A DNA stretch of 20,919 nucleotides, taken from assembly GCA_937957985.1 (NCBI GenBank), contig CALGOH010000008.1, forward strand, positions 1 to 20,919. Reading direction: 5' to 3'. This DNA is from an uncultured Verrucomicrobiae bacterium (GTDB lineage: Bacteria; Verrucomicrobiota; Verrucomicrobiia; Verrucomicrobiales; Akkermansiaceae). The notes beneath the pieces are model-generated. The model was not told the origin of the DNA and searched no databases. It saw only the letters and a program-made list of their open reading frames with translations. Positions 13,895 through 20,919 of the stretch are shown here, one piece after another (the first letter of the stretch is position 1; each line of letters opens with the position of its first letter). Position numbers and translations under genes: made by a program.

Positions 13895-15064
13895 TCAGTC
13901 CTGGGTCGAGCCGACGCGTGCGAAGAGCTTGCCGCCGGGACCATGGCTTGCGGGTATGTTGGCCTGGATGGTGTCCGGTGCAGTTCCGTTTTCGGTGATG
14001 GTGTAGGTCACGCCGGCCACCGTGCCGCTGGCGCTGGGGACGCTCGATGCGGGAGGGAGATGGGTGCTGAAGAGGTCGTTGCTGAACTCGACGAACAGAT
14101 CCGCCACTCCCTCCGAATCGTCCTCGCGGGTGAAGGTGAGGGTCAGGCCATTGGTGGCGTCGCCCGCGGGCGAGAGCAGGTCGTCCATCGAGTCGAAGCC
14201 CAGCGGGTTGCCGCCGAGGATCCACTCGAGGCCGTTGCTGAAGGCGTCGTTGTCCGGATTGCCACCGAAGCTTGCGTCGGCAGCCGGATCGACGCTGGTG
14301 ATGGCGGTGGATGCCCATTGCGCGAAGGGATCGGAAACCGGGGCCAATGTGACGTCGATGTTCGAGAAGGTGGCGTTGACGTTGTTCCATGAGCCGGAGG
14401 TGCTGCCGCCGATGAGGAAGGCCACGCTGTCGAAGGTGAAGCCGTTGATGTTGGGAGCGACACCGGTCGCGCCACCCGTGGAGGTGTAGGTGTTGCCATC
14501 GGTGATGCTCGCGCTGACATCGAGGGCGGAACCGTTGCGGGTGATGGTCAGGGCAAAATTCAGCGGCGTGTTGGCCACCGGGGTGGTGGTGGGCGCGGAC
14601 ATCGCCGTGATCGGGCTTGCCGAATTGGGCCCGCCGGCGTTGCCGGTGTCGAAGGGATGGACCAGTCCGGCATCGGGGTCGTTGATCCAGATGCTGTTGT
14701 TGGTTTGGGAGATGCTCGGGGAGGTGGAGAAAAAGCCGGCGTATTCGTCGCCTTGTCCGGCGGTGACCGGATTGTCCCCGTCGAAGAGTCCCCAGCGGAA
14801 CTGGCTGTTGACGAGCGTGACGGAGAAGGAAACCGTGCCGGTGAGGGTCAGCGACTGGCCATCCTCCAAGATGACGGCAGGGAAATTGGCGGCGATGCTG
14901 CTCTTGTGGGCGTCGCTGACCACCGGCGAGGCGGTCGTGGCCGACGCACCGGTGAAGGAGGTGTCGTTGTCACCGTCGAAGATCAACGCCCAGCCGGTGA
15001 CCGGGGCGGCCGGGCAGGTGGCGGCGCAGAGGGTGAGGGCAATGAGCGTGAGCGAGGTTTTCAT
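13895..15064 (-). CDS. Secreted protein: shared core plus GGKLFAR-type tail (paralogue 1)
   Basis: This 389-residue exported protein has a signal peptide (to about residue 20), the shared core (about 21-239), then a tail of about 145 residues. The tail holds an Asp/Asn loop (GGNPDNDAFSNGLEWILGGN), a beta domain (NGLTLTFTREDDSEGVADLF) and the ending IQANIPASHGPGGKLFARVG. Such tails (an 'NGLEYxLGGxP' loop and a 'GGKLFAR' end) are common on secreted Verrucomicrobia proteins and may be a sorting or anchoring signal; that function is inferred. The last 84 bases resemble the end of the short gene immediately upstream. The ATG at 15064 has no obvious ribosome-binding site. Confidence 0.82.
   Translation of the reverse strand: MKTSLTLIALTLCAATCPAAPVTGWALIFDGDNDTSFTGASATTASPVVSDAHKSSIAANFPAVILEDGQSLTLTGTVSFSVTLVNSQFRWGLFDGDNPVTAGQGDEYAGFFSTSPSISQTNNSIWINDPDAGLVHPFDTGNAGGPNSASPITAMSAPTTTPVANTPLNFALTITRNGSALDVSASITDGNTYTSTGGATGVAPNINGFTFDSVAFLIGGSTSGSWNNVNATFSNIDVTLAPVSDPFAQWASTAITSVDPAADASFGGNPDNDAFSNGLEWILGGNPLGFDSMDDLLSPAGDATNGLTLTFTREDDSEGVADLFVEFSNDLFSTHLPPASSVPSASGTVAGVTYTITENGTAPDTIQANIPASHGPGGKLFARVGSTQD
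14349..15064 (-). repeat. Tandem paralogue repeat, copy 1
   Basis: This ~716-base segment encodes the signal peptide and core of the first full-length paralogue. The block 14352-14457 is identical in all three copies. The 29-base spacer before this gene also resembles the 29-base spacer between copies 1 and 2, so the duplicated unit appears to include the intergenic DNA. Confidence 0.85.
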
Positions 15065-15093
15065 GGTGGATTGTGGGGATGATGTGGGGGCCT

Positions 15094-15270
15094 TCAGTTC
15101 TGTTTCAAGCCGACGCGCCCGAAGAGCTTGCCGCCGGGATCGTGGCTTGCGGGTTTGTTGGCCTGGCTGATGTCCGGATCGTCATTGTTCCCAGAGATGG
15201 CGGCATGGGCGGAGCCTGCCAGAAGCAGGCTGACAGCGGATGCCGGCATGATGGGGAAGGAAACTTTCAT
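15094..15270 (-). pseudogene. 58-codon remnant: signal peptide joined to a paralogue tail
   Basis: This short open frame encodes a signal peptide (MKVSFPIMPASAVSLLLAGS, then AHA) followed almost at once by ISQANKPASHDPGGKLFGRV and six more residues. Its last 84 bases (15094-15177) match the end of the next gene (13895-13978) with 11 mismatches by my count, about 87 %. The core and most of the tail module are absent. It therefore looks like an internally deleted fourth member of the paralogue array, still in frame. It could still be expressed as a short exported peptide. It is the first open frame of the minus-strand row and faces the divergent sigma-factor gene. Confidence 0.6.
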
Positions 15271-15478
15271 GGAATTCTTTGGGATGACGGGACTTGGCCA
15301 AGGCCAGGCAAAGACTCGCCTCGCTCCCATGAGGGATGTCTCCGGGCATCCGATCGGTAATCGTAAATCTGGAAAAAAATCGAAGATCCGCCCGCAAGGC
15401 CGCGAATCGGCCCCGAAATCCGCCGATTTCCGGAATTCCCCGCTTACCAGACATCCCATCGTGACATTAAAGGGTGGC
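15271..15478. promoter_or_regulatory. Divergent promoter region between the secreted-protein row and the sigma-FecR pair
   Basis: This 208-base gap is the only space from which the minus-strand paralogue/sulfatase row and the plus-strand sigma/FecR pair can both be transcribed. It contains the most A-rich stretch of the block (about 15363-15382) and a small inverted repeat, GAAATC-CGCC-GATTTC (15415-15430). I cannot assign -35/-10 boxes with confidence. The plus frame stays open here, but the translation looks non-coding. Confidence 0.4.
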
Positions 15479-16018
15479 GTGGGCGAAACGGAACAATTCG
15501 ACGAATCGGTGGTGAAGCTGGTGGCGGAGCACCAGTCCGTGCTGCGCGGCTTCGTGATGGCGATGATGCCGGGCAGCGCCGAGGTGGACGACGTCGTGCA
15601 GGAGGTGAATGTGCTCATCTGGCGCAAGCGGCACGAATTCACCCTCGGGACCGATTTCAAGGCCTGGCTCCTGACAGTGGCGAAGTTCCAGGTGCGCAAC
15701 GCATGGCGGAAGCAGCGCAACCGCCGGGAGTCGCCGGTCCCGGAAGAGGTCATCGACCTGCTGCTGGACCAGGGGATCGAGTCGGCCACGAGGCACGTGC
15801 GGCCGCGCCACGAGGTCCTGTGGGAGTGCCTCGAGCGCCTGCGGCCGACCGACCGGGGCCTGATCCTGAGGCGCTACTTCGACGACCGGAAGGTGCGGGA
15901 CCTCGCCGCCGAACTCGGGCGCAGTGCGGACAGCGTGAAGATGTCGCTGCACCGGATCCGCAGCCTGCTGGCAATGTGCGTGCGCCGGCGCCTGAACCTG
16001 AGGGAGGGCTTGTCATGA
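15479..16018 (+). CDS. ECF-type RNA polymerase sigma factor (Rhodopirellula/Verrucomicrobium type)
   Basis: This ~179-residue sigma-70 family protein has region 2 near residues 8-80 (VKLVAEHQSVLRGFVMAMMP, DDVVQEVNVLIWRKRHEF, FKAWLLTVAKFQVRNAWRKQ) and region 4 near 115-175 (LWECLERLRPTDRGLILRRY, VRDLAAELGRSADSVKMSLH). This matches the sigma subfamily expanded in Verrucomicrobia and Planctomycetes. I chose the GTG at 15479 because AAGGG lies just upstream and the longer frame reads as non-protein; the GTG at 15461 is the main alternative. Its stop overlaps the FecR-LamG gene's ATG (ATGA at 16015-16018), so the pair is coupled. It probably directs transcription from its own and neighbouring promoters under control of that membrane protein. 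Confidence 0.88.
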   Translation: MGETEQFDESVVKLVAEHQSVLRGFVMAMMPGSAEVDDVVQEVNVLIWRKRHEFTLGTDFKAWLLTVAKFQVRNAWRKQRNRRESPVPEEVIDLLLDQGIESATRHVRPRHEVLWECLERLRPTDRGLILRRYFDDRKVRDLAAELGRSADSVKMSLHRIRSLLAMCVRRRLNLREGLS

Positions 16019-17658
16019 ACCCGAAGGACGCGCAGGACGGTACTGTGGACCGGTCGGAGCTCCTAGCTAGGCTCGAGGCGCTCGAGGATGGCACGCTCGG
16101 GCCTGAACAGGTCGACGCCCTGATGGCGCGGCTGGAACAATCCCGGGCCGCCCGCCAGATCTACCTCGACTACTTCGCGGACTCCGCCGCGCTGCGCCAC
16201 ATCGCCCGCGTGCTGGACGAGCAGGGCAAGATACCGCTCGTCGAGACCCGGCTGGCCTCGCGGAAGGTCCTGCGGCTTTCGGTGATGGCCGCGGCCGCCT
16301 TGGTGCTGCTGTCGGGAGCGATCGCCACGTTCATCCGGATCCACTCCCCAGGTCCGCCCGATTTCGTGATCGACGCGACGGAGGGTAGCCAATGGAGCCT
16401 GAGCGGGGAGGGCCGGGATGCGGATCCGGACCACGCCGCGATCACACCCGGGACCACCGTGACGGTGCTCTCCGGCACGCTGAGGCTCGAGCAGCGATCC
16501 GGCTGCGTGTTCCTGGTCCAGGGTCCGGCCGAGGTCGGGTTCCCGGAACCCGGGCGCCCGGTCCTGCGCCACGGCTGGTTGTGGGTCGACACCAACCAGT
16601 CCGGCGCGAAGCTTGAGGTGTGGACTCCCGATTTCCAGGTGCGCAATCTCGGAACCCGCTTCGGGGTCAGGGTTCCGGTCGACGGGCCGGTCGAGGTTCA
16701 CCTGATCGAGGGGAAGGTTGAACTCACCGAGCGTCGGCAGGGCCGGGTCCTGGCAAGCTTGGATCAAGTGGGGTTCGCCTGCTCGGTCGGCAAGGACGGG
16801 GAGATCGCTGAGATCCCGCTCGGAGCGGACCCCTTCCCTCGTCTGCCGGAACTGCTCGCGCGGTCGGCCGGCTACCGGGCCATCACGCTCGGCCAGTCCC
16901 CATCCGGCTATTGGGCGCTCGACGAGGCATCCGGCATGACGGCCTCCAACCAGGTGCACGGCAGTTCCGAAGGTCGGTTCGGGAAGGCGGTCCGGCCGGG
17001 CGATCCGGGCGTCGGCCCGGGGAGCGGGCTGGCGGGATTTCCCGCAGCGAATCGTTCACCCTTCCTTTCGGGGCTTCCCGATCAGTCCGTTCTGCTCGGG
17101 ATCGATGGCCTGCACGGCGTTCAGCAAAGGGAAGGTGCGGTCTCGTTCTGGGTCCGGCAGCTTCGGAACAATCCCGGGAAGGACAAGGTGCTGTGGTTGG
17201 CGGGAAAGGCTCCCGACACCGGCGAAGTTCCCATCGAGGCGGTGCTGCATTCCCGCGTGACCCGGTCGGGACGAGTCATCTTCGAGATCAAGGAAGGAAC
17301 CGGGAGCGTGGAGCTGTCCACCAAGCGGGGCCTGGCCGACGGGAAGTGGCATCACCTCGTGGCAAGTTGGAGTCCGACTGTGGTCGAACTGTTTCTGGAC
17401 GGCCGGCTCGAGGCCAGGCGCGAAGTGGCCGGAGGCCTGGGTGGCGAGCATCTCGAGGGGCGGTATGTCCGCTTCGGCAAGCCGAGTTTGGATTTGTACG
17501 ACACCTACGATGCCTACACCGGCTGGGTCGACGAAATCGCTCTCTGGAACCGCCCTCTCACGGCCATCGAGGTCGCCGCGCAGTACGAGGCCGCCCGGAA
17601 TCCCGGGATCGGTGCATCCGGTGGGCCACCCGCTCCTACCGCACCTGGTAGCCGGTGA
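16015..17658 (+). CDS. FecR-domain membrane protein with C-terminal LamG (concanavalin A-like) domain
   Basis: This 547-residue protein has a cytoplasmic helical N-terminus (about 1-84, LLARLEALEDGTLGPEQVDA) of anti-sigma-like character and one membrane helix at about 85-107. The periplasmic FecR domain spans about 115-265 (TPGTTVTVLSGTLRLEQRSG; DFQVRNLGTRFGVRV near 206-220; VEVHLIEGKVEL). A LamG_3-type jelly roll spans about 298-535 (GYWALDEASG; GAVSFWVRQL; DGKWHHLVASWSPTVVELFL; GWVDEIALWNRPL). FecR proteins pass a periplasmic signal to an ECF sigma factor. The LamG fold often binds glycans, so a sugar-sensing role is plausible but inferred. AGGGAGGG six bases upstream supports the ATG. The last 23 bases overlap the convergent LolA gene. 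Confidence 0.88.
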   Translation: MNPKDAQDGTVDRSELLARLEALEDGTLGPEQVDALMARLEQSRAARQIYLDYFADSAALRHIARVLDEQGKIPLVETRLASRKVLRLSVMAAAALVLLSGAIATFIRIHSPGPPDFVIDATEGSQWSLSGEGRDADPDHAAITPGTTVTVLSGTLRLEQRSGCVFLVQGPAEVGFPEPGRPVLRHGWLWVDTNQSGAKLEVWTPDFQVRNLGTRFGVRVPVDGPVEVHLIEGKVELTERRQGRVLASLDQVGFACSVGKDGEIAEIPLGADPFPRLPELLARSAGYRAITLGQSPSGYWALDEASGMTASNQVHGSSEGRFGKAVRPGDPGVGPGSGLAGFPAANRSPFLSGLPDQSVLLGIDGLHGVQQREGAVSFWVRQLRNNPGKDKVLWLAGKAPDTGEVPIEAVLHSRVTRSGRVIFEIKEGTGSVELSTKRGLADGKWHHLVASWSPTVVELFLDGRLEARREVAGGLGGEHLEGRYVRFGKPSLDLYDTYDAYTGWVDEIALWNRPLTAIEVAAQYEAARNPGIGASGGPPAPTAPGSR

Positions 17659-18265
17659 GGTCGAACCGGAACCGCTCGCTGGGAATCTCCACGTTGAAGC
17701 GGGTGTTGGAGAAGATGGTCTTGATGCGGGACTTGTCATCGAGGCGGATCTCCAGCGCGCGCAATTCATTCGTCGCCGGATCGATGTCGAAATAGACCCA
17801 GCCGACCTTGTTGCGCATCTCGCGGGGCTTGGGCCGGGTGGTGAGCTGATAGATGCCATTGACGACGCGGGACTCGACGGGCTCGAAGACTTCCAGGAAT
17901 CCGTCGAGGCCGCCCTTCATCGCATCGCCCGAGAGCATCGTGAACGAGCGGGCCTTGGGAGAGTCGGCATCGAGACGCTCGGCGCGCTTTTCCCCGACAT
18001 CGGCCATGATGATGGTGCTGCCGTCGGAGACGGCGATGGATTTGGCGGGCTTGCCGAGTTCCCAGCGCAGCTTGCCGTTGCTGGTCATCTCGAGGGTCCC
18101 CGGGGTTTCGACGGGTTTCTTGAGCGCCGGGAGGGTGCGCTGCTGGACGAAGTCGGCCTCAAGGGTGCGGATCTCGCCGTGCCGCTGGAGCCAGCCTTTC
18201 AAGGGGGCGAGATCGGGCTCGGCTTTGAGCGGGAGGACAAGGAGGAGGGCGAGGAACGCGCGCAT
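17636..18265 (-). CDS. LolA-like outer-membrane lipoprotein carrier
   Basis: This 209-residue protein has a signal peptide (MRAFLALLLVLPLKA) and the LolA fold pattern: LQRHGEIRTLEADFVQQRTL near 27-46, then TPGTLEMTSNGKLRWELGKP, SIAVSDGSTIIMADVGEKRA and a C-terminal strand series ending in FRFDLTGYQVR. LolA-family proteins ferry lipoproteins, or sometimes other lipids, across the periplasm. This one resembles the LolA-like proteins paired with MMPL exporters, so it may serve the divergent exporter gene rather than general lipoprotein sorting; that is inference. The start is the only ATG preceding a signal peptide. Its 3' end overlaps the FecR-LamG gene tail-to-tail by 23 bases. Confidence 0.85.
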   Translation of the reverse strand: MRAFLALLLVLPLKAEPDLAPLKGWLQRHGEIRTLEADFVQQRTLPALKKPVETPGTLEMTSNGKLRWELGKPAKSIAVSDGSTIIMADVGEKRAERLDADSPKARSFTMLSGDAMKGGLDGFLEVFEPVESRVVNGIYQLTTRPKPREMRNKVGWVYFDIDPATNELRALEIRLDDKSRIKTIFSNTRFNVEIPSERFRFDLTGYQVR

Positions 18266-18360
18266 GGTTCAACTCGACCCGGCGGGCGGGCTTTGCCAAG
18301 GGGAAATCGGATGAATTTGGTGCTTGGAACCGGGGCGGGCTTCCCGTGGTTTCTTCGCCG

Positions 18361-20733
18361 ATGCGGAAATGGTGGAGTATCGGGCTGCTGGCAACCGTGG
18401 CGATCATCGCCGCGGCGGGGCTGGGCCGGGTGAAGTTCGACACCGACGTGCTCTCGGTCCTTCCCGGCGAGATGCCTGAGGTAGAGGCGCTGCGTGCCTT
18501 TCAGCGGGTGTTTTCAAAGGAGGGCGAGCTGATCCTTTTAATCGAAGGTGATCCCGACAAGGTGGGTTCGCTGGGCGATGCGGCGGGAGAACTGGCCGGA
18601 CGGTTGAAGGACGCGGAGGTCTGCGAGTCGGTGCGGTGGCGGCCACTGTGGAGGGATCGCGACGGCGGAATGGCGGAATTGATCGGCTGGCTGTGGCTGA
18701 ACGGCGAACCGGAAGAGGTCGAGGAACTCGTCGGGCGGCTTTCCCCCGCAGAGATCGAGGGGGCGATGGCGGAGGCCTTGGAACGGGTGGCGACGAGTCT
18801 CGACGGCGGTGAGTTGGTGATGTCGGCCCACGATCCCTTCGGCCTGCTCGATCATCCTTCGTTGGAGTCGTTCTTCGAGGGACGCGCGGGCGGCGGGGAG
18901 GGATTTCAGAACGAGGAGGGGACGGCGCAGTTGGTGTTCATCGACGCGCCGCGGGCGGTGGCGGGCTACCGCGAGGCGGAGGCGTGGCTGGCGGAGGTGA
19001 GGGCGGTCGCGGAACCGTGGGCGCAGGCGAACGGGTTGAGCCTGGGCTACACGGGCGATCCGGTGTTCGAGGCGGAAATCGGCGGAGCGATGGAAGGGGA
19101 CATGCGGGGGACGATCGGGATCACGTCGGTCCTGATCGGGGTCCTCTTTCTCCTGATGCAGCGGCGGATCTCGCTGCTGCTCGGGCTGGGCGTTACGCTG
19201 GGAATCGTCTTCGCGGCGACGATGGGGGCGGCGGGATGGATCTTCGGCGAACTGAGCATCATGGCGGCCGGCTTCGCGGCGATCCTGATCGGCCTGGCGG
19301 TCGATTATGGCGTGCTGATCTGCCAGGAGGCGAAGGTCGCGGGGCACGCCGAGGGGGCGATCCGGCGGGCGGTGTCGGGGTCGATCCTCTACGCGGCGGC
19401 GACGACCGCGGCGGTGTTCTTCGCGCTGAACCTGAGCGGCCTGCCGGGCATCGCCCAGCTTGGTAGCGTGGTCGGGATCGGGGTTGTGTTCGGGGCGGTC
19501 TTCATGCTGGGGCTCTACCTGCCGTGGGTCGCCAGGGCCGGCGCCGGGCGGGTGATGGTCCGACACAAGACCGCCTGGGTCCCCGGTCGGAAAAGTTCTC
19601 TGATCCTGCTGGCGGGCCTGCTGGTGGTGGCGACCGGCGTGCTCCTGGTCCGAGGCCTGCCCGGGGTGGAGTTCGACCGCAGCCTGCTGCGTCCGCGGAA
19701 CAGCGCGGCGATGGCGAGCTTCGAGCGGATCCAGACGCTTTTTCCGGCGTGGGGCTCGCCATCGGTGCGGTTGGTGATCGAGGGCGGTACCGACGCCGAA
19801 GTCCGTGACCGGATCGACGGCTTCGGCGAGCGGGTGGAGAAACTCCGCGAGCGGCGCCCCGATCTGGTCGGCCGTGTCGATCTGCCGTCCGGATGGTGGC
19901 CCTCCCCGGCGAACCAAAGGGCCAACGCCGAAGCGCTCGCCGGTCTCGGTGATGAAATGGAGCGCGTGATTTCCGCCGCCGACGAGGCCGGCTTCTCGGA
20001 GGAGGGAACGGCTCTGGGGCGGGCGGTGCTTTCGGCCCTGCCGGAGCTGGCGGCGCGTCCGCCCGGGCTGGTGCCCGACGGCGAGGCGGCGCGGGAAATC
20101 CTGCGGGCGATGGCGATGCCCGACCCCGCAGGTGGCGGCTACGTGCTGGGGAAGATCGAGGTGATCGGGAGGGAGGACCTTTCGCTCGACGACCTCGCGG
20201 CGCTGCGCGAGCTGGGGGGCGAGGGGGTGCATCTGGCGGGGTGGGACCTGCTCAAGCCGGCGGTGCTGCCGCTGGTCAAGCGGGACATCGTGGCGGTCTT
20301 CCTGCCGATGGCGGGCGTGATGCTGGTGATGCTCGGGCTGGTCTTCCGGCGCGTCGGCGATGTGGCGACGGCGTTGCTGGCGATGACGTTGAGCGGAGTC
20401 CTGCTGCTGGCGCTGATGCGCCTGACCGGGATCCAGTGGAACTTCCTCAACATCGCGGCGACGCCGCTGCTGCTCGGCACCGGACTCGACTACGCGATCC
20501 ACATCCTGCTGTCGCTGCGCCGGTCCGGGGGCGACACCCGGGCGGTGTGGAACGGCACCGGCAAGGCGGTTCTTTTCTGCGGCTGCTCGACGGCGATCGG
20601 ATTCGGCTCGCTGGCCTTCGCGTCGATCGACGCCCTGGCGAGCCTGGGCAAGGTGGCCGTGCTCGGGATCCTCAGCTCGATGCTCGTCGCGGTGATCCTG
20701 ATCCCGGGTCTGCGCGGAGAACAACGAGCTTAG
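18361..20733 (+). CDS. MMPL/RND superfamily exporter
   Basis: This 790-residue inner-membrane transporter has the duplicated RND topology: one helix, a periplasmic domain, then a five-helix bundle, twice. TM1 is near residues 5-22. The first bundle (about 250-395) carries GLAVDYGV with D315; the second half begins at about residue 417, and its bundle (about 640-785) carries GTGLDYAIH with D710. These paired Asp residues match the proton-relay positions of HpnN/MMPL-type exporters. Such proteins move lipids, hopanoids, polyketide-like pigments or lipid-linked products across the envelope; the substrate is not evident. The ATG at 18361 starts just before TM1; a GTG five codons upstream is possible. 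It is divergent from the LolA-like gene across 95 bases, a pairing that suggests a shared lipid-export task. Confidence 0.88.
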   Translation: MRKWWSIGLLATVAIIAAAGLGRVKFDTDVLSVLPGEMPEVEALRAFQRVFSKEGELILLIEGDPDKVGSLGDAAGELAGRLKDAEVCESVRWRPLWRDRDGGMAELIGWLWLNGEPEEVEELVGRLSPAEIEGAMAEALERVATSLDGGELVMSAHDPFGLLDHPSLESFFEGRAGGGEGFQNEEGTAQLVFIDAPRAVAGYREAEAWLAEVRAVAEPWAQANGLSLGYTGDPVFEAEIGGAMEGDMRGTIGITSVLIGVLFLLMQRRISLLLGLGVTLGIVFAATMGAAGWIFGELSIMAAGFAAILIGLAVDYGVLICQEAKVAGHAEGAIRRAVSGSILYAAATTAAVFFALNLSGLPGIAQLGSVVGIGVVFGAVFMLGLYLPWVARAGAGRVMVRHKTAWVPGRKSSLILLAGLLVVATGVLLVRGLPGVEFDRSLLRPRNSAAMASFERIQTLFPAWGSPSVRLVIEGGTDAEVRDRIDGFGERVEKLRERRPDLVGRVDLPSGWWPSPANQRANAEALAGLGDEMERVISAADEAGFSEEGTALGRAVLSALPELAARPPGLVPDGEAAREILRAMAMPDPAGGGYVLGKIEVIGREDLSLDDLAALRELGGEGVHLAGWDLLKPAVLPLVKRDIVAVFLPMAGVMLVMLGLVFRRVGDVATALLAMTLSGVLLLALMRLTGIQWNFLNIAATPLLLGTGLDYAIHILLSLRRSGGDTRAVWNGTGKAVLFCGCSTAIGFGSLAFASIDALASLGKVAVLGILSSMLVAVILIPGLRGEQRA

Positions 20734-20744
20734 GCCGAATCACG

Positions 20745-20775
20745 AAAAAGCCGGAGCCCTGTGGGACTCCGGCTT
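20745..20775 (-). terminator. Intrinsic terminator of the proline-rich minus-strand gene
   Basis: A 9-bp perfect stem (AAGCCGGAG at 20748-20756 with CTCCGGCTT at 20767-20775) encloses a 10-base loop that can pair further (CCC with GGG around a bulged A). Read on the minus strand, the stem runs directly into a T-run (GGCTTTTTCG). It lies 18 bases past the stop of the minus-strand gene and 12 past the stop of the plus-strand exporter. The T-run orientation assigns it to the minus strand. Confidence 0.85.
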
Positions 20776-20792
20776 GAAGGGATGTGGTCCGC

Positions 20793-20919
20793 TCAGTGCT
20801 TCTTCGGCTCGCACTCGGGCTGGCGGAGCTCGGTCGGGGTGCCGACCGGAGGAATCACCGGCGGGATGGGCGGCGGCATGATGAGCGGAACGTCGGGCGG
20901 GTCCGGAGGGGGTGCGGCG
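20793..20919 (-). CDS. C-terminal end of a proline-rich protein (partial)
   Basis: The minus-strand frame runs from the window edge to a TGA at 20793-20795. It encodes at least 41 residues with PPPDPPDVPLIMPPPIPPVI, then GTPTELRQPECEPKKH at the C-terminus. The Pro-Pro-rich composition suggests an extended, probably periplasmic or surface-exposed tail. The start lies outside the window, so signal sequence and family cannot be judged. A strong intrinsic terminator just downstream supports it as a real gene. Confidence 0.7.
   Translation of the reverse strand, partial: AAPPPDPPDVPLIMPPPIPPVIPPVGTPTELRQPECEPKKH

Noticed and set aside
11322..15064. The three tandem copies as an assembly artefact.
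   Set aside because: The copies differ at many scattered bases, have unrelated C-terminal modules and distinct spacers, so they are real separate genes.
18538..20724. A 728-codon minus-strand frame opposite the MMPL exporter.
   Set aside because: It is Arg/Gln/His-rich and featureless, whereas the plus strand has full RND topology and motifs.

Overview
The window is GC-rich DNA, densely packed with genes. It has no tRNA, rRNA, CRISPR array or recognisable transposase, and no gene-free stretch longer than about 210 bases. It most resembles a Verrucomicrobiota chromosome (Luteolibacter/Haloferula-like). That placement is an inference from several traits: a PEP-CTERM protein, secreted proteins ending in Verrucomicrobia-style Asp-rich tail modules, an ECF sigma factor coupled to a FecR-LamG membrane protein, a sulfatase, a BlaI/M56 pair, and weak Shine-Dalgarno signals.

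Left part (1-3802). A TSUP-family permease runs on the + strand and converges with a TonB-dependent receptor on the - strand. Divergent from the receptor is a two-gene toxin-antitoxin-like module (DUF433 plus a DUF5615 PIN-like protein), with a 17-bp palindrome just ahead of it.

Regulatory block (3883-7975). Five closely packed - strand genes encode a BlaI-type repressor, an M56 (BlaR1-like) membrane metallopeptidase, a small single-pass membrane protein, a Spy/CpxP-like periplasmic protein and an ECF sigma factor. Upstream of blaI lies a striking inverted pair of 19-bp dyads (TGCTG-N9-CAGCA). It sits between blaI and a divergent pair of overlapping lipoprotein-like genes, which makes those two genes candidate members of the same regulon.

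Middle (8013-9413). An MgtE magnesium transporter gene.

Secreted-protein block (9505-17658). On the - strand, in order of transcription, are a 58-codon remnant, three tandem paralogues sharing a ~220-residue core but carrying different C-terminal modules, and a sulfatase that overlaps the last paralogue by 4 bp. Divergent from this row is an ECF sigma factor gene overlapping a gene for a FecR-LamG membrane protein. My best candidate for an undescribed system is this block: a membrane sensor/sigma pair that may control a duplicated, tail-swapped family of exported proteins plus a sulfatase.

Right part (17636-20919). A LolA-like carrier gene overlaps the end of the FecR-LamG gene in convergent orientation and is divergent from a 12-TM MMPL/RND-type exporter gene. 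The window ends in the C-terminus of a proline-rich - strand protein with a clear intrinsic terminator.
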